From positions 627,471 through 691,470 of the forward strand of contig NW_008705581.1 in NCBI RefSeq assembly GCF_000186865.1: a DNA stretch of 64,000 nt. Direction: 5' to 3'. Under the pieces are notes generated by a model that was not told the DNA's origin, made no database searches, and saw nothing but the letters and a program-made list of their open reading frames with translations. Numbering within the stretch: position 1 is the first letter of the stretch; each line of letters opens with the position of its first letter. This document shows positions 1 to 9,946 of the stretch, piece after piece. Both the position numbers and the translations under genes were made by a program. The stretch is from Aureococcus anophagefferens (lineage: Eukaryota; Sar; Pelagophyceae; Pelagomonadales; Pelagomonadaceae).

Positions 1-1213
1 CAAAGTCGCCCGTGTGGTGGAAGGCGCAGTCCCAGACGGCCTGCGTGTGGTCCGTGAACGTCGTCGCGCAGGACGCGCCCGCGAAGTCCCAGACCTTGAC
101 CGTCTTGTCGCCGGACGACGTCGCGAGGTGCGTGCCCGCGGGGTGGAAGTCGACGCCCGCGACCCAGTCCCGGTGGCCCTCGCCGGACATGACGAGGTCG
201 CAGTTCGGCACGCTCCAGAGCTTCCAGGTCATGTCGTCGGACACCGTCGCCAAAATGGGCTTGTGCGGGTGGAACGCGGCCGCGGCGACGCTGTTGAGGT
301 GGCCCCGGAACGTGCGCCGCAGCTGGAAGCGTTCCACTGATGGCGGGTCGAAGGTGAGGGCGCTGTAGGGGTTCGTCACGGACCCGGCCTGGGGCAGGCG
401 GCTGTCCGCGCCCTTCTTGGGCAGCCGCGGCTTCGACGGCGCGGCCTGCTTCGAGCCCGCGCGCTCGTCCTGGAGCTGCTTGATCTGGGCCTCGAGCGTG
501 TGGACGCGGGCCTTGATGCGGTCCCGCTCGAGCCGCGTGAGCATCTTCTCCTTCATGGCGACCTCGTACTTGCGCTGGAGGTCCTTGAGCGTCGGCTCGT
601 AGGAGAGGTAGTGCTTCCGGAGCCGCTGGAGGTCGCTCGTGAGCTTCTCCTTCTCCTGGACGACGCGCCGGTGGTGCATGCGGTGGAAGTCGCGCTCCTT
701 GCGGAACTTGTCCCAGGTGCCCTGCGCGCGCGCGGTGATCTCGCGCATCTTGTCGAGCTGCCGCTGGAGACCGACGACCTTCTCGTCGAGCTCCTGGTTC
801 CGGAGGTAGATGTCGGGCACGGTGGACGTGTACTCCTCGGCGAGCTTGCCCTTGGCCTGGAGCTCGTACCACTCGCTGTTGAAGTTGTCCAGGGTCCGCG
901 TCATGCCGACCTTGATCAAGAAGTTGCGGATGAAGTCGTCGACGACCTCGGGCCGCACCTGCGTCAGCACGCGGTCCTCGCCGTGGCCGTGGTGGCTCGG
1001 GCCCGACGCCACGGAGCCGGGCTTCTTCGCGTCCATCTTCTGCACGCTCGCCAGCGCCGCGGCGAAGTCCTCGTCGTCGTCGTCCTCCTCCTCCTCCTCG
1101 GGGTCCACGAGGCCCGCGTCGGCGGCGACGCCGGCGTAGTCGTAGTCGTCCTCCTCGTCGTCGCTGATCTCGTAGCGCTCCACGACCTCCACCTCGTTCA
1201 TGAGGTCGTCCAT
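1..1213 (-). CDS. PF20/SPAG16-like axonemal WD40 protein (3' end outside window)
   Basis: The minus-strand frame is open from an ATG at 1213 to the window edge, giving about 404 N-terminal residues. It starts with an acidic segment (MDDLMNEVEVVERYEISDD, then an E/D run). A helical coiled-coil region follows at roughly residues 95-240 and includes a PTLKDLQRKYEVAMKEKML stretch. From about residue 300 there are WD40 repeats, with blades ending in WKLW and VKVWDF. A coiled coil followed by WD repeats is the layout of PF20/SPAG16, a central-pair protein of motile axonemes. The family is inferred from layout and remembered motif resemblance. No intron is visible in this part. Other coiled-coil WD40 proteins (katanin p80-like) are the main alternative. 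Confidence 0.6.
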   Translation of the reverse strand, partial: MDDLMNEVEVVERYEISDDEEDDYDYAGVAADAGLVDPEEEEEDDDDEDFAAALASVQKMDAKKPGSVASGPSHHGHGEDRVLTQVRPEVVDDFIRNFLIKVGMTRTLDNFNSEWYELQAKGKLAEEYTSTVPDIYLRNQELDEKVVGLQRQLDKMREITARAQGTWDKFRKERDFHRMHHRRVVQEKEKLTSDLQRLRKHYLSYEPTLKDLQRKYEVAMKEKMLTRLERDRIKARVHTLEAQIKQLQDERAGSKQAAPSKPRLPKKGADSRLPQAGSVTNPYSALTFDPPSVERFQLRRTFRGHLNSVAAAAFHPHKPILATVSDDMTWKLWSVPNCDLVMSGEGHRDWVAGVDFHPAGTHLATSSGDKTVKVWDFAGASCATTFTDHTQAVWDCAFHHTGDF

Positions 1214-1395
1214 GGCGGCGCGGACCGGAGGCGAGCGCCGGGCCGCGGTTATTATGGTCCAGCAGCGCGTTGCCTGATTGATATGTGTTTGGAGAGGGTG
1301 AGTGAAGGGGTGAAGCACATGATGTTGCTTTTCTGAGGGCTCTCTTAGAGAGTCCTCTCTGGCAATGGATCCCGCCGCCAGCCGGGCTCCTCGCC

Positions 1396-2481
1396 GTGCT
1401 CGCCTCCGTCGCCGTGGCCTATGCGCTCACCCTGCCGAAGCGGCGGCGATCGCTCGGCAGGCGCGGCGCGAAGCCGCCGGCGCCGCTGCCCGCGGACTTC
1501 CCCGTGACGCCGGCCAAGGTCCTCGCGGCGTCGAAGCGCGTGGCGCCCCACGTGCACCGGACGCCGGTGCTCACCTGCGGCTGCCTCGACGCCGCCGCGG
1601 GCCGGCGGCTCCACTTCAAGTGCGAGGTGCTCCAGAAGACGGGCAGCTTCAAGGTCCGGGGCGCGACGAACGCCGCGCTCCTCCTCGAGGACGCGGCGAG
1701 CCCGCTCGTGACGCACAGCAGCGGGAACCACGCCCAGGCCATCGCCCTCGCCGCGAAGCTCCTGGGGCGCGACGCCCACGTCGTCATGCCCGACACGGCG
1801 CCGGCCGTGAAGCGGGCCGCCGTCGCGGGCTACGGCGCGACGATCACGTTGTGCGCGCCGACGAACGCCGCGCGCGCCGAGGCCGCGGCGGCCAAGTGCG
1901 CCGAGGTCGGCGGCAGCTTCGTGCACCCGTCCGACGACCCCGACGTCATCGCGGGCCAGGGCTCCGTCGCCGTCGAGTTCCTCGAGCAGGCGCCGTTCCT
2001 GGACGCGCTGATCGTCCCCGTCGGCGGCGGCGGCCTCGTCTCGGGCATCGCGGTCTACGCCAAGGGCCTGCGGCCGGACCTGAAGATCATCGGCGCCGAG
2101 CCGGCCCTCGTCGACGACGCCGCGCGGTCCAAGGCCGCGGGCGCGCGCCTCGGCTTCGCGACGGGCGACGTCGTCCCCGACACGCTCGCGGACGGGCTGA
2201 AGACGCTCCTGGGCGACAACACGTGGCCCGTCGTCCGCGACCTCGTCGACGACATCATCACCGTCGACGAGGCGGAGATCGCCGACGCGACGAAGCTCGT
2301 CTGGGGGCGCATGAAGCTCTGCATCGAGCCGAGCGCGGGCGCGGGCGTCGCCGCGGCGACGGGCGCGAAGTTCCGCGCCCGCTACCCGCCGGACGCCTAC
2401 CCCAACGTCGGCGTCGTCCTCTGCGGCGGCAACCTCGACCTCGCCAAGGCCGCCAAGACCCTCTTCGCCGAGGCCGGGTAG
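1396..2481 (+). CDS. PLP-dependent serine racemase / threonine dehydratase-like enzyme
   Basis: This is a fold-type II PLP enzyme. KTGSFKVRGA near residue 86 carries the Schiff-base lysine. SSGNHAQA (about 108-115) and the glycine loop VGGGGLVSG (about 210-218) bind the cofactor phosphate and substrate. The likely reaction is racemisation or dehydration of serine, threonine or hydroxyaspartate; the substrate cannot be told from sequence. The length (about 360 aa) fits the single-domain serine racemase group without the ACT regulatory domain of biosynthetic IlvA. The 5' end is unresolved. The frame is open back to about 1306 and encodes a hydrophobic stretch then RRR, but it has no in-frame ATG. 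Position 1396 is only a GTG, and the ATG at 1365 is in another frame. A short upstream exon or an indel is likely. Confidence 0.8.
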   Translation: MLASVAVAYALTLPKRRRSLGRRGAKPPAPLPADFPVTPAKVLAASKRVAPHVHRTPVLTCGCLDAAAGRRLHFKCEVLQKTGSFKVRGATNAALLLEDAASPLVTHSSGNHAQAIALAAKLLGRDAHVVMPDTAPAVKRAAVAGYGATITLCAPTNAARAEAAAAKCAEVGGSFVHPSDDPDVIAGQGSVAVEFLEQAPFLDALIVPVGGGGLVSGIAVYAKGLRPDLKIIGAEPALVDDAARSKAAGARLGFATGDVVPDTLADGLKTLLGDNTWPVVRDLVDDIITVDEAEIADATKLVWGRMKLCIEPSAGAGVAAATGAKFRARYPPDAYPNVGVVLCGGNLDLAKAAKTLFAEAG

Positions 2482-2616
2482 ACGTTGCACGAGCGTAACA
2501 GCACCGTGACGGGAGCGACGCGGTGTGTAACTCCGGATCCCTGCGAGAGCATTGGCTGCCCATTCGGGGGGTGACGCGGCCGCCCGGCGCCCGGGGCCGC
2601 CTCCCGGGCGCCCGGC

Positions 2617-5427
2617 ATGGCGCGGGCCATGACCGACGAGGAGGCGGCCCTCGCCTGCCCGCTCGAGTCCCACGCCGACGCCCTCGTCCCCGTCCCCGTC
2701 GACGGGCACGTCGCCGAGCAGCGGCGGCGGCGGCGGAGCCGCATCCGGTCGCTCAGCGACATGCCGCAGCTCTTCGAGGACGAGGCGTCGGACGCGCCGG
2801 CGCCCGCGCCGCTCCGGCCCACGGAGGCGCAGCGCGCCGACGCGCGGCACCGGAGCCGGCGGTCGTTCAACGACTTCGAGGCCATGCGCGGCGGCTTCGA
2901 CGCGCCCCGCCCCCGGTCCCAGAGCCGTTTAGGCGAGCAGGAGCTCGGCACGGCGGAGCTGTCCCAGTGCGAGGCGACGCTGCGGGAGCTCGCGGCGCCC
3001 GCGGACGCGGGCGCCGCGGCGGGCTTCGCCGCGACGATCAGCCACCTCCGCGCCTACGTCGTCGGCGCGCAGCTCGGCGGCGCCGCGACGCTCCGGTCCC
3101 TCCTCGAGCGCATCACGGGCTTCGCCAAGGACTTCACGTCCTGCGACGCGGCGACGCTCTACCTCGCGGACGACCGCGACGAGACGGCGCTCGTTATGCG
3201 CATGTCGACGAACTGGGCAGGAAAAGGGTGATTCAACGTCGCTTCAACGTGAGTGTTCCGCGCGCGCGCGTTCCGGGGAAAGCATCCACGCTTCGAGGGG
3301 GCTCCGAGAGATGATCGCTCGTCCAAAAATTAGCCGAAACGAGCGGAAAACGACCGAGATATGAGCCTCCAAAGTTGGAAATTTCGCACTCTTTTCCTGC
3401 CCAGGTCGACGAATTGGGACGCGCGGAACGCGGCCAAGGCCATCCGCATCCGCGCGGGCCAGGGCCTCGCGGGCATGACCATGATGGAGCAGCGGCCCGC
3501 GCGCCTCGACGACGCCTACGAGTCCAAGTACTTCCAGGCGCGCTACGACCGCGAGTCGGGCTACGTGACCCGCTCCGTGCTCTGCGTGCCGCTTTTAATC
3601 CGCCGCGACGGCGCCGCGCCCTTCCTGCTCGGCGTGCTGCAGTGCCTCAACAAGCTCGCCCCGGCCGCCGAGGAGCCGCTCGGCGACAGCATGAACTTCG
3701 ACGAGTCGGAGGCGCCGCGCGAGGTGCTCATCGTCCGCGACGGCAAGAACGGCGCGAGCCGCGACATCGCCGTGACGCCCTTCACGGCCGACGACGAGGC
3801 CGGCCTCTGCGGCGTCGCCGCGGCGGCGACGGGCGTCATCGAGAAGGTGCGGGCCCTGGACAAGGCGCTCCGCGCGTCGCAGCTCGCGAACGCGCGGCGG
3901 CCGTCGCAGCCTGTGTGCAAATCAAATCTTCAACCCGACTTCAATGTGCGCGTAATCGAACAGTTTTGACACAAACACTTCCGCTGCGCTTCGAGAACTC
4001 GCTGAGAGCAATCGATCCGTCCAAAAATCAGCCGAATCGACTTCGATTTGACCGAGATAGAGAGGTTTGAAGTTTTGCTGGACGCGTCCATTCCACTGGT
4101 TGATTTGCACACAGGTCGCAGCGCGCGCTCGAGCTCAGCGCGCTCGCGAGCTCGAGCCTGCTGAGCGACATCAACGACACCTACGCCGTGAAGATGGACG
4201 TCGCGACGTCCTCGGACGCCGCGGCGGAGCCGGGCGAGGCCGCCGCGACGCGGCGCCGGTCCAAGGGCGCGTCCTTCGACTCGCCGCGCGCCGCGCGGCT
4301 CTCGTTCGACGACCTCGCGACGATCGACGCCGCGGCGCCGCGGTCGCCCCGCGGCGGCGCCGACGACGGCGGCGCGCCGCGCCTCGCGTCCATGGGGTCG
4401 CCGGTCATCGGCCTCGAGGTGTCCGTGAAGAAGCGGCGGAGTGGCACGGTCCGCGACGACGAGGGCGGCGAGTCGCTCGCGGGGTCGCTCGCGGGCTCCC
4501 TCGCCTCGGAGGGCGACGGCCGCCAAACGGACGACAAGCCCCGCGTCGAGAACGACCCGGCCATGGTCGTCACGAGCCCCATCGTCACGCCGCCGCCGGA
4601 GCCCGCGCGCGCGGCGACCGCGAGCCCGCCGCCCGCGCCGCGCTGTGTGGAAACCAAATCTTCAACCCGACTTCAATGTGAGCGTATTCGAATGGTTTGA
4701 CACAAGCTCTTCGGCTGGGCTTCGAGAACTCGACGAGAGCCATCGATCCGTCCAAAAATCAGCCGAATCGACTTCGATGGGACCGAGCTAGAGAATTCTC
4801 AAGTTTGGTCAGGACCACCCAAACCAGCGGTTGGTTTCCACACAGGCGCCGCGGACGCTGGCCCTCAAGCTGCCCCTCGCGGAGTCGGCGGCGGCGCCGG
4901 CGGACGCCAAGGGCGCCGCGCGGGGCCGGAGCCTGCAGCCGAACCCCGTGGCGCCGACGTCGCCGAACAAGCGCGAGCGGCCGAGCCCGCGCGAGGCGCG
5001 CGGCCGCCGGGCCGGGGGCGCCGGCGCCGCGCGCGGCGTCTTCGGGCCCAACGGCATCCCGCGGTCCGCGCGCCTGACGCCCGGCGTGCCCCTGGGCTCC
5101 AACGGCTCCAACGGCGTCGACCTCGTGTCCGCGAACTCGTCGAGCGCCGCGCCCGTCGTCGCGAACGACTCCAAGGCGCGGCTCTCGCTGCACCCGGCGC
5201 CGCGCGTCAACACGATGAAGGAGCTCGAGGCCGCGGACTTTGGCCTGCCGAGCCCGAAGCGGCCGCCGCGGCCGCTGAACGTGCCCGAGCTCGGCAAGCC
5301 CACGAACCGCGCGGCGCTCTCCAAGGCCGCGCGCGCGGACCGCGTCGCCACGTGGACGCCCGTCATCGTCAACCCGGGCGTCCACGCCAAGGACAAGAAC
5401 CAGTTCGTCCCGGCGAACCAGCGATAG
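2617..5427 (+). CDS. GAF-domain protein with three introner introns
   Basis: Proposed exons are 2617-3203, 3405-3902, 4115-4634 and 4846-5427, which join in frame to 728 aa. The GAF domain spans exons 1 and 2 (about residues 150-340). It begins near LLERITGFAKDFTSCDAATLY, runs through RAGQGLAGMTM and ends near VLCVPLLIRR and LGVLQCLNK. GAF domains bind small ligands such as cyclic nucleotides; the ligand here is unknown. The N-terminal 140 residues and everything after exon 2 are low-complexity (Ala, Ser, Pro, Arg), probably disordered. No catalytic partner (cyclase, phosphodiesterase, kinase) is visible. All three introns are introners, two with GT-AG and one with GC-AG ends. Each removal restores the GAF or linker reading frame at the duplicated 8-mer. 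Confidence 0.75.
3213..3404 (+). mobile_element. Introner 1 (family 1), in GAF gene intron 1
   Basis: A 192-bp element with inverted ends CTGGGCAGGAAAAG and CTTTTCCTGCCCAG. It is flanked by GTCGACGAA at 3204-3212 and 3405-3413 (an 8-bp duplication plus one matching base). The intron is 3204-3404: the donor GT is the first two bases of the left duplication copy and the acceptor is the element's terminal CAG. Splicing rejoins the codons as MRM-STNWDAR. Oriented like introner 4 (22251). Confidence 0.93.
3911..4114 (+). mobile_element. Introner 2 (family 2), in GAF gene intron 2
   Basis: A 204-bp element with perfect inverted ends CTGTGTGCAAATCAA and TTGATTTGCACACAG. The flanking duplication GTCGCAGC is perfect (3903-3910 and 4115-4122). 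The intron is 3903-4114 with GT donor from the duplication and AG acceptor from the element. The spliced frame reads RRPSQRALEL. It shares the internal core TCCAAAAATCAGCCGAA with the other introners. Confidence 0.95.
4643..4845 (+). mobile_element. Introner 3 (family 2), in GAF gene intron 3
   Basis: A 203-bp element with perfect inverted ends CTGTGTGGAAACCAA and TTGGTTTCCACACAG. The duplication GCGCCGCG is perfect (4635-4642 and 4846-4853). Removing 4635-4845 restores the frame (PPPAPRTLAL), which makes this a GC-AG intron. A GT at element position 5 (CTGT|GTGG) is an alternative donor that would keep the frame and add four codons. It is close in sequence to the copy at 27216. Confidence 0.93.
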
Positions 5428-5608
5428 TGGGGTCCTCTTTTTAGCGGCCCGGGCGGCAGGGGGCGGACCCTGCTTGTTTCCCTCAACTTGAATTCAAGCG
5501 AGCTCGAAGTCGGGAAGGCTGAGCCTGGGCCGGGCTGCCCGCCATAGCGCCCGCGGGCTCACCGCGCCCGGTACCGCTGCAGCGCGCGCGGCATCGCATC
5601 GCCGGCGC

Positions 5609-6644
5609 ATGCGGGCCGCCGTCGCGGCGTGCCTGCTCGCGCGCGCCGGTGCGCACGTGGGCTACGGCCACCCCTTCCAGAAGCGCACGAACCTGAGCGT
5701 CTGGTGGTTGCACTTCCCCAAGACGGGCACGTCGCTGTCGAGGACCGTCGACGAGTACCCCGTCTGCTGCGGCCGCTTCGTCGAGAACCACCAGCCCCTA
5801 ACCCGCGGCGCGCGACGGCGACCAGCTCAGCTCCGTCGTCGCGCTCTTCCGGCCGCCCGCGCAGCGGCTCCTGTCGATGCACTACTGGCTCGTCAAGAAG
5901 GCGGGCCGCTGCTGTTCGACGGACTGGGGCTGGCCGCCGGCCCAGGAGGCGGCGACGAAGCGCCTCGTGGCCGCGGGCGCGCCGCCGGCCGAGACCGTCG
6001 CCGCGTTCGGAGGATGCGCGACGGCGATGGTCCTGGGGCGCAAGTGCATGGTCCGGGACCGCGCCTTCGAGGCGGCCGACGTCGACGAGGCTATTGCTCG
6101 TGTGGCTCAGTTCAAGGTCGTGGGGTTGACGGAGGAGTGGCGGCTGAGCGTGTGCCTGCTGAACGCGGTCCAGACGGGCGCGAAATTCGTGACGCCCGCG
6201 CAGATGGCCGACGTCAACCCGACGGCAGGAACCAACGCGACGATCTACAACACGACCGAGCTCGGGGCGGCCTACGCCGACGCGGACGCCCGGCTCTACG
6301 CGTTCGCGGAGCGGCGCTTCCGCCGCGACCTCGACCGCTTCGACGTGCGGCCCGACTCGTGCGCCGACGTCTCCGACGACGAGGGCGCGCGCATCCTCGA
6401 CGCCTTCGCGCTGCGGCGCGACCCGGCGGGCATGGGCCTGCATCGGCTGGCCGCCGTCGACCGCGCGCTCCGGCGCCCGAGCCGGCGCGACCCGGTCGAC
6501 GCGGCCGCCGTCGCGCGGCTCGCGGCCCGGCAGGAGGCCCTCGAGGCCGCCCTCGGCTGCGCGCCGCTCCCGCCGCCCCGAGAACGCGGCCACCGGCGGC
6601 GCCTCCGCGGTGACGCGAGGGTCTGCGCGGCTAAGACATCGTGA
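5609..6644 (+). CDS. Sulfotransferase-like secreted/Golgi protein, reading frame broken near 5800
   Basis: The N-terminus MRAAVAACLLARAGAHVG looks like a signal peptide. Around residues 35-43, HFPKTGTSLSR matches the 5'-phosphosulfate-binding loop (PKTGxS) of PAPS-dependent sulfotransferases. The frame then shifts by one base between about 5797 and 5817. It continues as DGDQLSSVVALFRPPAQRLL and on to the stop at 6642-6644. FRPPAQRLLSMHYW resembles the downstream R-x-P-x-x-R region seen in the gene at 18421. The shift is too small for an ordinary intron, so it is either a one-base assembly error or a real inactivating indel. The acceptor substrate is unknown. The family is assigned from the P-loop-like motif and layout only. 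Confidence 0.5.
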
Positions 6645-6842
6645 GGGACGGCTCGCGCTCGCCCCTGTTGTGGACAAAATCATTGCCGCCGAACCGCCGT
6701 CTGCCTCGGCCTCGGCGCGCCCGGTGTCGAGCGCTCGGCGCGTACAAACTCGCCCTCGACAAGGAACGCGGCTAATTGAAGTCGCCGTCGCAACATCTCG
6801 AGCTCTCGAAGGCTTCTCCGATCGCACCGCACTAGAACCAGA

Positions 6843-7541
6843 ATGGGTAAGAAGAGTCGACGAGTTCGTCTGGGCGGCCCGGCCAAGGACGCCGCCAATT
6901 CTTCTCCGCCGGACACGGGCGCGACCTCGAAGGGGTCTGCTCAGTCGAACGACGCCGCGGACACGGGGGCGGCCTCGACGACCTCGAAGCTGTGCGCGGT
7001 CTGCGGGAAACCCGGCGTTTCGTCGTGCTCGGCGTGTCGTCGCGAGTTCTACTGTGGTCCCACGTGTCAGCGATCGCACTGGTCTGAGCACAAACGCGAG
7101 TGCACGGGGCGGTGCAAGCTACGCTACACAGGCAAGATTACCGATGGGTACGAAGACACGAAGCGAGAAACTGAGTTCGAATTCAAGGAAGCTATCCAGA
7201 GCAAAAAGTTGGCTCGCGACTGGACTGATATTCGCAAGGGTAGCCCGATGATTGCGGGGGTTATCGACAAGTATGCTGGGGCGAAGTTTGCTCTGCGAGA
7301 CGATTGGCGTTGCATGTGCTGCGCCGAACCTGCCGTGCGAATCGTGTCGAGAGTGGACTTGACGATCGCGACTCACGTCCCCGAGGGCCCCGGTGGCATC
7401 GGATTGATGGCCGTCATGGATAAAGCCGTATGCAACAAACCAGAGTGTGGCGCTTGGGTAAAGGTGTTATGCGACATGGTAGCCGAAGAAATGAGGGACC
7501 ATGTGGCAGACGCAAAGGACGAACGGATTCGCACACTATAG
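6843..7541 (+). CDS. MYND zinc-finger protein
   Basis: An intact 232-aa protein. A low-complexity Ser/Ala/Thr N-terminus is followed by a MYND finger at about residues 49-88. Its ligands are C-x2-C (CAVC), C-x2-C (CSAC), YCGPTCQ and HWSEHKREC. MYND fingers usually mediate protein contacts. The rest has further cysteine pairs (CMCC, CNKPEC) but no domain I recognise. No SET domain is present. Base composition is noticeably less GC-rich than in the neighbours, especially at 7120-7530, which could mean a different expression class or more recent arrival. Confidence 0.75.
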   Translation: MGKKSRRVRLGGPAKDAANSSPPDTGATSKGSAQSNDAADTGAASTTSKLCAVCGKPGVSSCSACRREFYCGPTCQRSHWSEHKRECTGRCKLRYTGKITDGYEDTKRETEFEFKEAIQSKKLARDWTDIRKGSPMIAGVIDKYAGAKFALRDDWRCMCCAEPAVRIVSRVDLTIATHVPEGPGGIGLMAVMDKAVCNKPECGAWVKVLCDMVAEEMRDHVADAKDERIRTL

Positions 7542-7675
7542 AGTAAGAATCCCCCTCGAGCCGACCTCGAGCCTCGGCGACTGGCGCGCGCGCCCACCGA
7601 GAGCCAACGGCGGGATGCTTAGGTGAGGTAATTTCGACGGGGCGGCGGGGGTGTCGGGGGGGGCGCGGGCCCCGC

Positions 7676-9658
7676 TCACGCGGAGACGGAGACGCCGAAG
7701 TCGACCTTCATGGTCTTGACGCGCTCGTTGAGCTCGTCCATGGACGCGTCCTCGGCGTCGTACTCGAGCCACTCGAGCATGTTCTCGAGCGTCGCCTTCT
7801 TGGCGTCGTCCTTGCAGGCGGCCTTGGCGGCGAAGGCGGCCTCCTCGAGCGCGTTGCGGAGCCCGGCCTTGTCCGCGAAGGCCGCGTCGTCCTCGCGGTA
7901 CTTCTTGGCGTCCTCGATCATGCGCTGGATGTCCTCCTCCTCGAGGCGGCCGCGGTCCGCCTTGATCTGGGTGGACGCGGACGCGCCCGTGACCTTGTCG
8001 CGCGCGCTGACCGCGAGGATGCCGTTCGCGTCGAGCGCGAAGGTGACCTCGACCTTGGGCTCGCCCTTGCGCGCGCGCTCGATGCCGTCGATCTTGAACT
8101 CGCCGAGCTTGTTGTTGGCGGACACGGCCGGGCGCTCGCCCTCGTAGACGGCGACGTCGATGGCCGTCTGGTAGTCGTCGCACGTCGTGTACTCGCGCGT
8201 CTTCGCGCAGGGGATGGGCGTCGACCGCTTGATGAGCGTCGACATGACGCCGCCCTCGAGCTCGATGCCCAACGACAGGGGCGTCACGTCGAGGAGCACG
8301 AGGTCCTTGCAGCCCTCGGGCGCCAAATCCTCGCCGCCGTGCGTCATGCCCGCGCGGAGGATCGCGCCCTGGACCGCCGCGCCGACGGCGACGGCCTCGT
8401 CGGGGTGCACGGACTTGCACAACTCCAACTTCTCGTCGAAGAGCTGGTAGAGCGCCTCCTGGAGCCGGGGCACGCGCGTCGACCCGCCGACGAGGACGAT
8501 CTCCGTGATCTGCGAGAGCTCGCACTGCGCGTCGCGGACGACGGACTCGACCGTGCGCAGGCAGGACTCGAAGAGGTGGCCGCAGAGGCCCTCGAAGGCC
8601 TGGCGCGTGACCTTGACGCAGAGGTCGACGTCCGGGAGGATCGACGGCGCGTCGACGACGGCGTCGTCCGCGCTCGACAGCTCGCGCTTCGCGACCTCGC
8701 AGGCGGCCGCGAGGCGGCGCATGGCCTTGGACGACTTGCGGAGCTCGGCGGCGTACTTGGTCTCCTCGGCCTTCTTCTTCTTCTCCGCGGCGGACGACCC
8801 CTTCTGGTTCTTGTGGCCGTTGTTCTTCTTCTTCTCCTTGACGTTCGTGCCCGCGCGCTTCCGCGCGTACTGCATGACGACGTGCTCCACCAAGGCCGCG
8901 TCGAAGTCCTCGCCGCCGAGGTGCGTGTCGCCGCCCGTGGCCTGCACCGCGAAGACGCCGTCCTCCATGGACAGCACGGACACGTCGAACGTGCCGCCGC
9001 CGAGGTCGAAGATGAGCACGCGCGACTGCTTCGGGTTGTTCTCGTCGGAAGCGAGGTCGTGGAGGCCGTAGGCCAGCGCCGCCGCCGTGGGCTCGTTGAT
9101 GATGCGCATGACCTCGAGGCCCGCGATGCGCCCCGCGTCCTTGGTCGCCTGGCGCTGCTGGTCGTTGAAGTGCGCGGGGACCGTGATGACCGCGCGGTTG
9201 AGGTCGTCGCGGCCGAGGCGCTTCTTCGCGATGGCGACCATCTCGCCGAGGACCATGGCGCTCACCTCCTCGGGCGCGAAGCGCTTCTTCTCGCCGCGCC
9301 ACGTGACCTCGACGAGCGGGCGCTTGCCCTTGGGGTGCTCGAGGATGGGGAAGGGCAGGCGCTTCGACTCGTCCTGGACGACGTGGTCCTCGTAGGTGCG
9401 GCCGAGGATGCGCTTCACGTCGAAGAGCGTGCCCTTGGCGTTCGCGGCGGACTGCGCCTTGGCCGCGGCGCCGACGACGCGGCCCTCGTCCGTGAAGGAC
9501 ACGTAGGACGGCGTCGTGCGCGCGCCCTCGGCGTTGGCGAGGACCTTGACCTCCTTGGCCTCGTCGTCGAAGACGGCGACGCAGGAGAAGGTCGTGCCGA
9601 GGTCGATGCCCAGGACCGGGCCGCCGTCGGTGGAGGTGCCGCCCTCGAAGGATGCCAT
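7676..9658 (-). CDS. Divergent cytosolic-type HSP70 chaperone
   Basis: A 660-aa HSP70. The ATPase signatures [13 protein letters not shown] (about residue 18), [14 protein letters not shown] (about 213) and [13 protein letters not shown] are intact. The substrate-binding domain starts near [21 protein letters not shown]70s use ATP cycling, driven by J-proteins such as the one at 19550, to hold unfolded polypeptides. Two oddities stand out. There is a lysine-rich insertion ([16 protein letters not shown] and AEKKKKAEE) of about 30 residues in lobe II of the ATPase domain near 265-295. The C-terminus ends VDFGVSVSA with no EEVD co-chaperone tail and no ER-retention tetrapeptide. There is no signal peptide. 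The 287-bp spacer upstream (9659-9946) shows nothing obvious. Confidence 0.9.
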   Translation of the reverse strand: MASFEGGTSTDGGPVLGIDLGTTFSCVAVFDDEAKEVKVLANAEGARTTPSYVSFTDEGRVVGAAAKAQSAANAKGTLFDVKRILGRTYEDHVVQDESKRLPFPILEHPKGKRPLVEVTWRGEKKRFAPEEVSAMVLGEMVAIAKKRLGRDDLNRAVITVPAHFNDQQRQATKDAGRIAGLEVMRIINEPTAAALAYGLHDLASDENNPKQSRVLIFDLGGGTFDVSVLSMEDGVFAVQATGGDTHLGGEDFDAALVEHVVMQYARKRAGTNVKEKKKNNGHKNQKGSSAAEKKKKAEETKYAAELRKSSKAMRRLAAACEVAKRELSSADDAVVDAPSILPDVDLCVKVTRQAFEGLCGHLFESCLRTVESVVRDAQCELSQITEIVLVGGSTRVPRLQEALYQLFDEKLELCKSVHPDEAVAVGAAVQGAILRAGMTHGGEDLAPEGCKDLVLLDVTPLSLGIELEGGVMSTLIKRSTPIPCAKTREYTTCDDYQTAIDVAVYEGERPAVSANNKLGEFKIDGIERARKGEPKVEVTFALDANGILAVSARDKVTGASASTQIKADRGRLEEEDIQRMIEDAKKYREDDAAFADKAGLRNALEEAAFAAKAACKDDAKKATLENMLEWLEYDAEDASMDELNERVKTMKVDFGVSVSA

Positions 9659-9946
9659 CGTTCAAGCTACCTGCGGTCGGCGCGCGGTGAGCCGGCGAGG
9701 ACCGTGCGACGCGAATGCGATGCGGCGATGGCGGACGCTGGACGGCGCGGTGTACTTTGCTGCTGGAGCTATCGACAAAGCACGACGACGCTGGTTTTTG
9801 TAATCGCCGTTTTTGTCGAGCGGCGCGCCCGTCCACGATTGTCCACGTCTCAGTGCTGGCGACCCCCGGCCAAAAAAACAGGATCGCCGGCGTTACCCAC
9901 CGGGCGCGAGCGGCGAGGGACGACGGCGGCGCGCGTCGCCGGTGCC

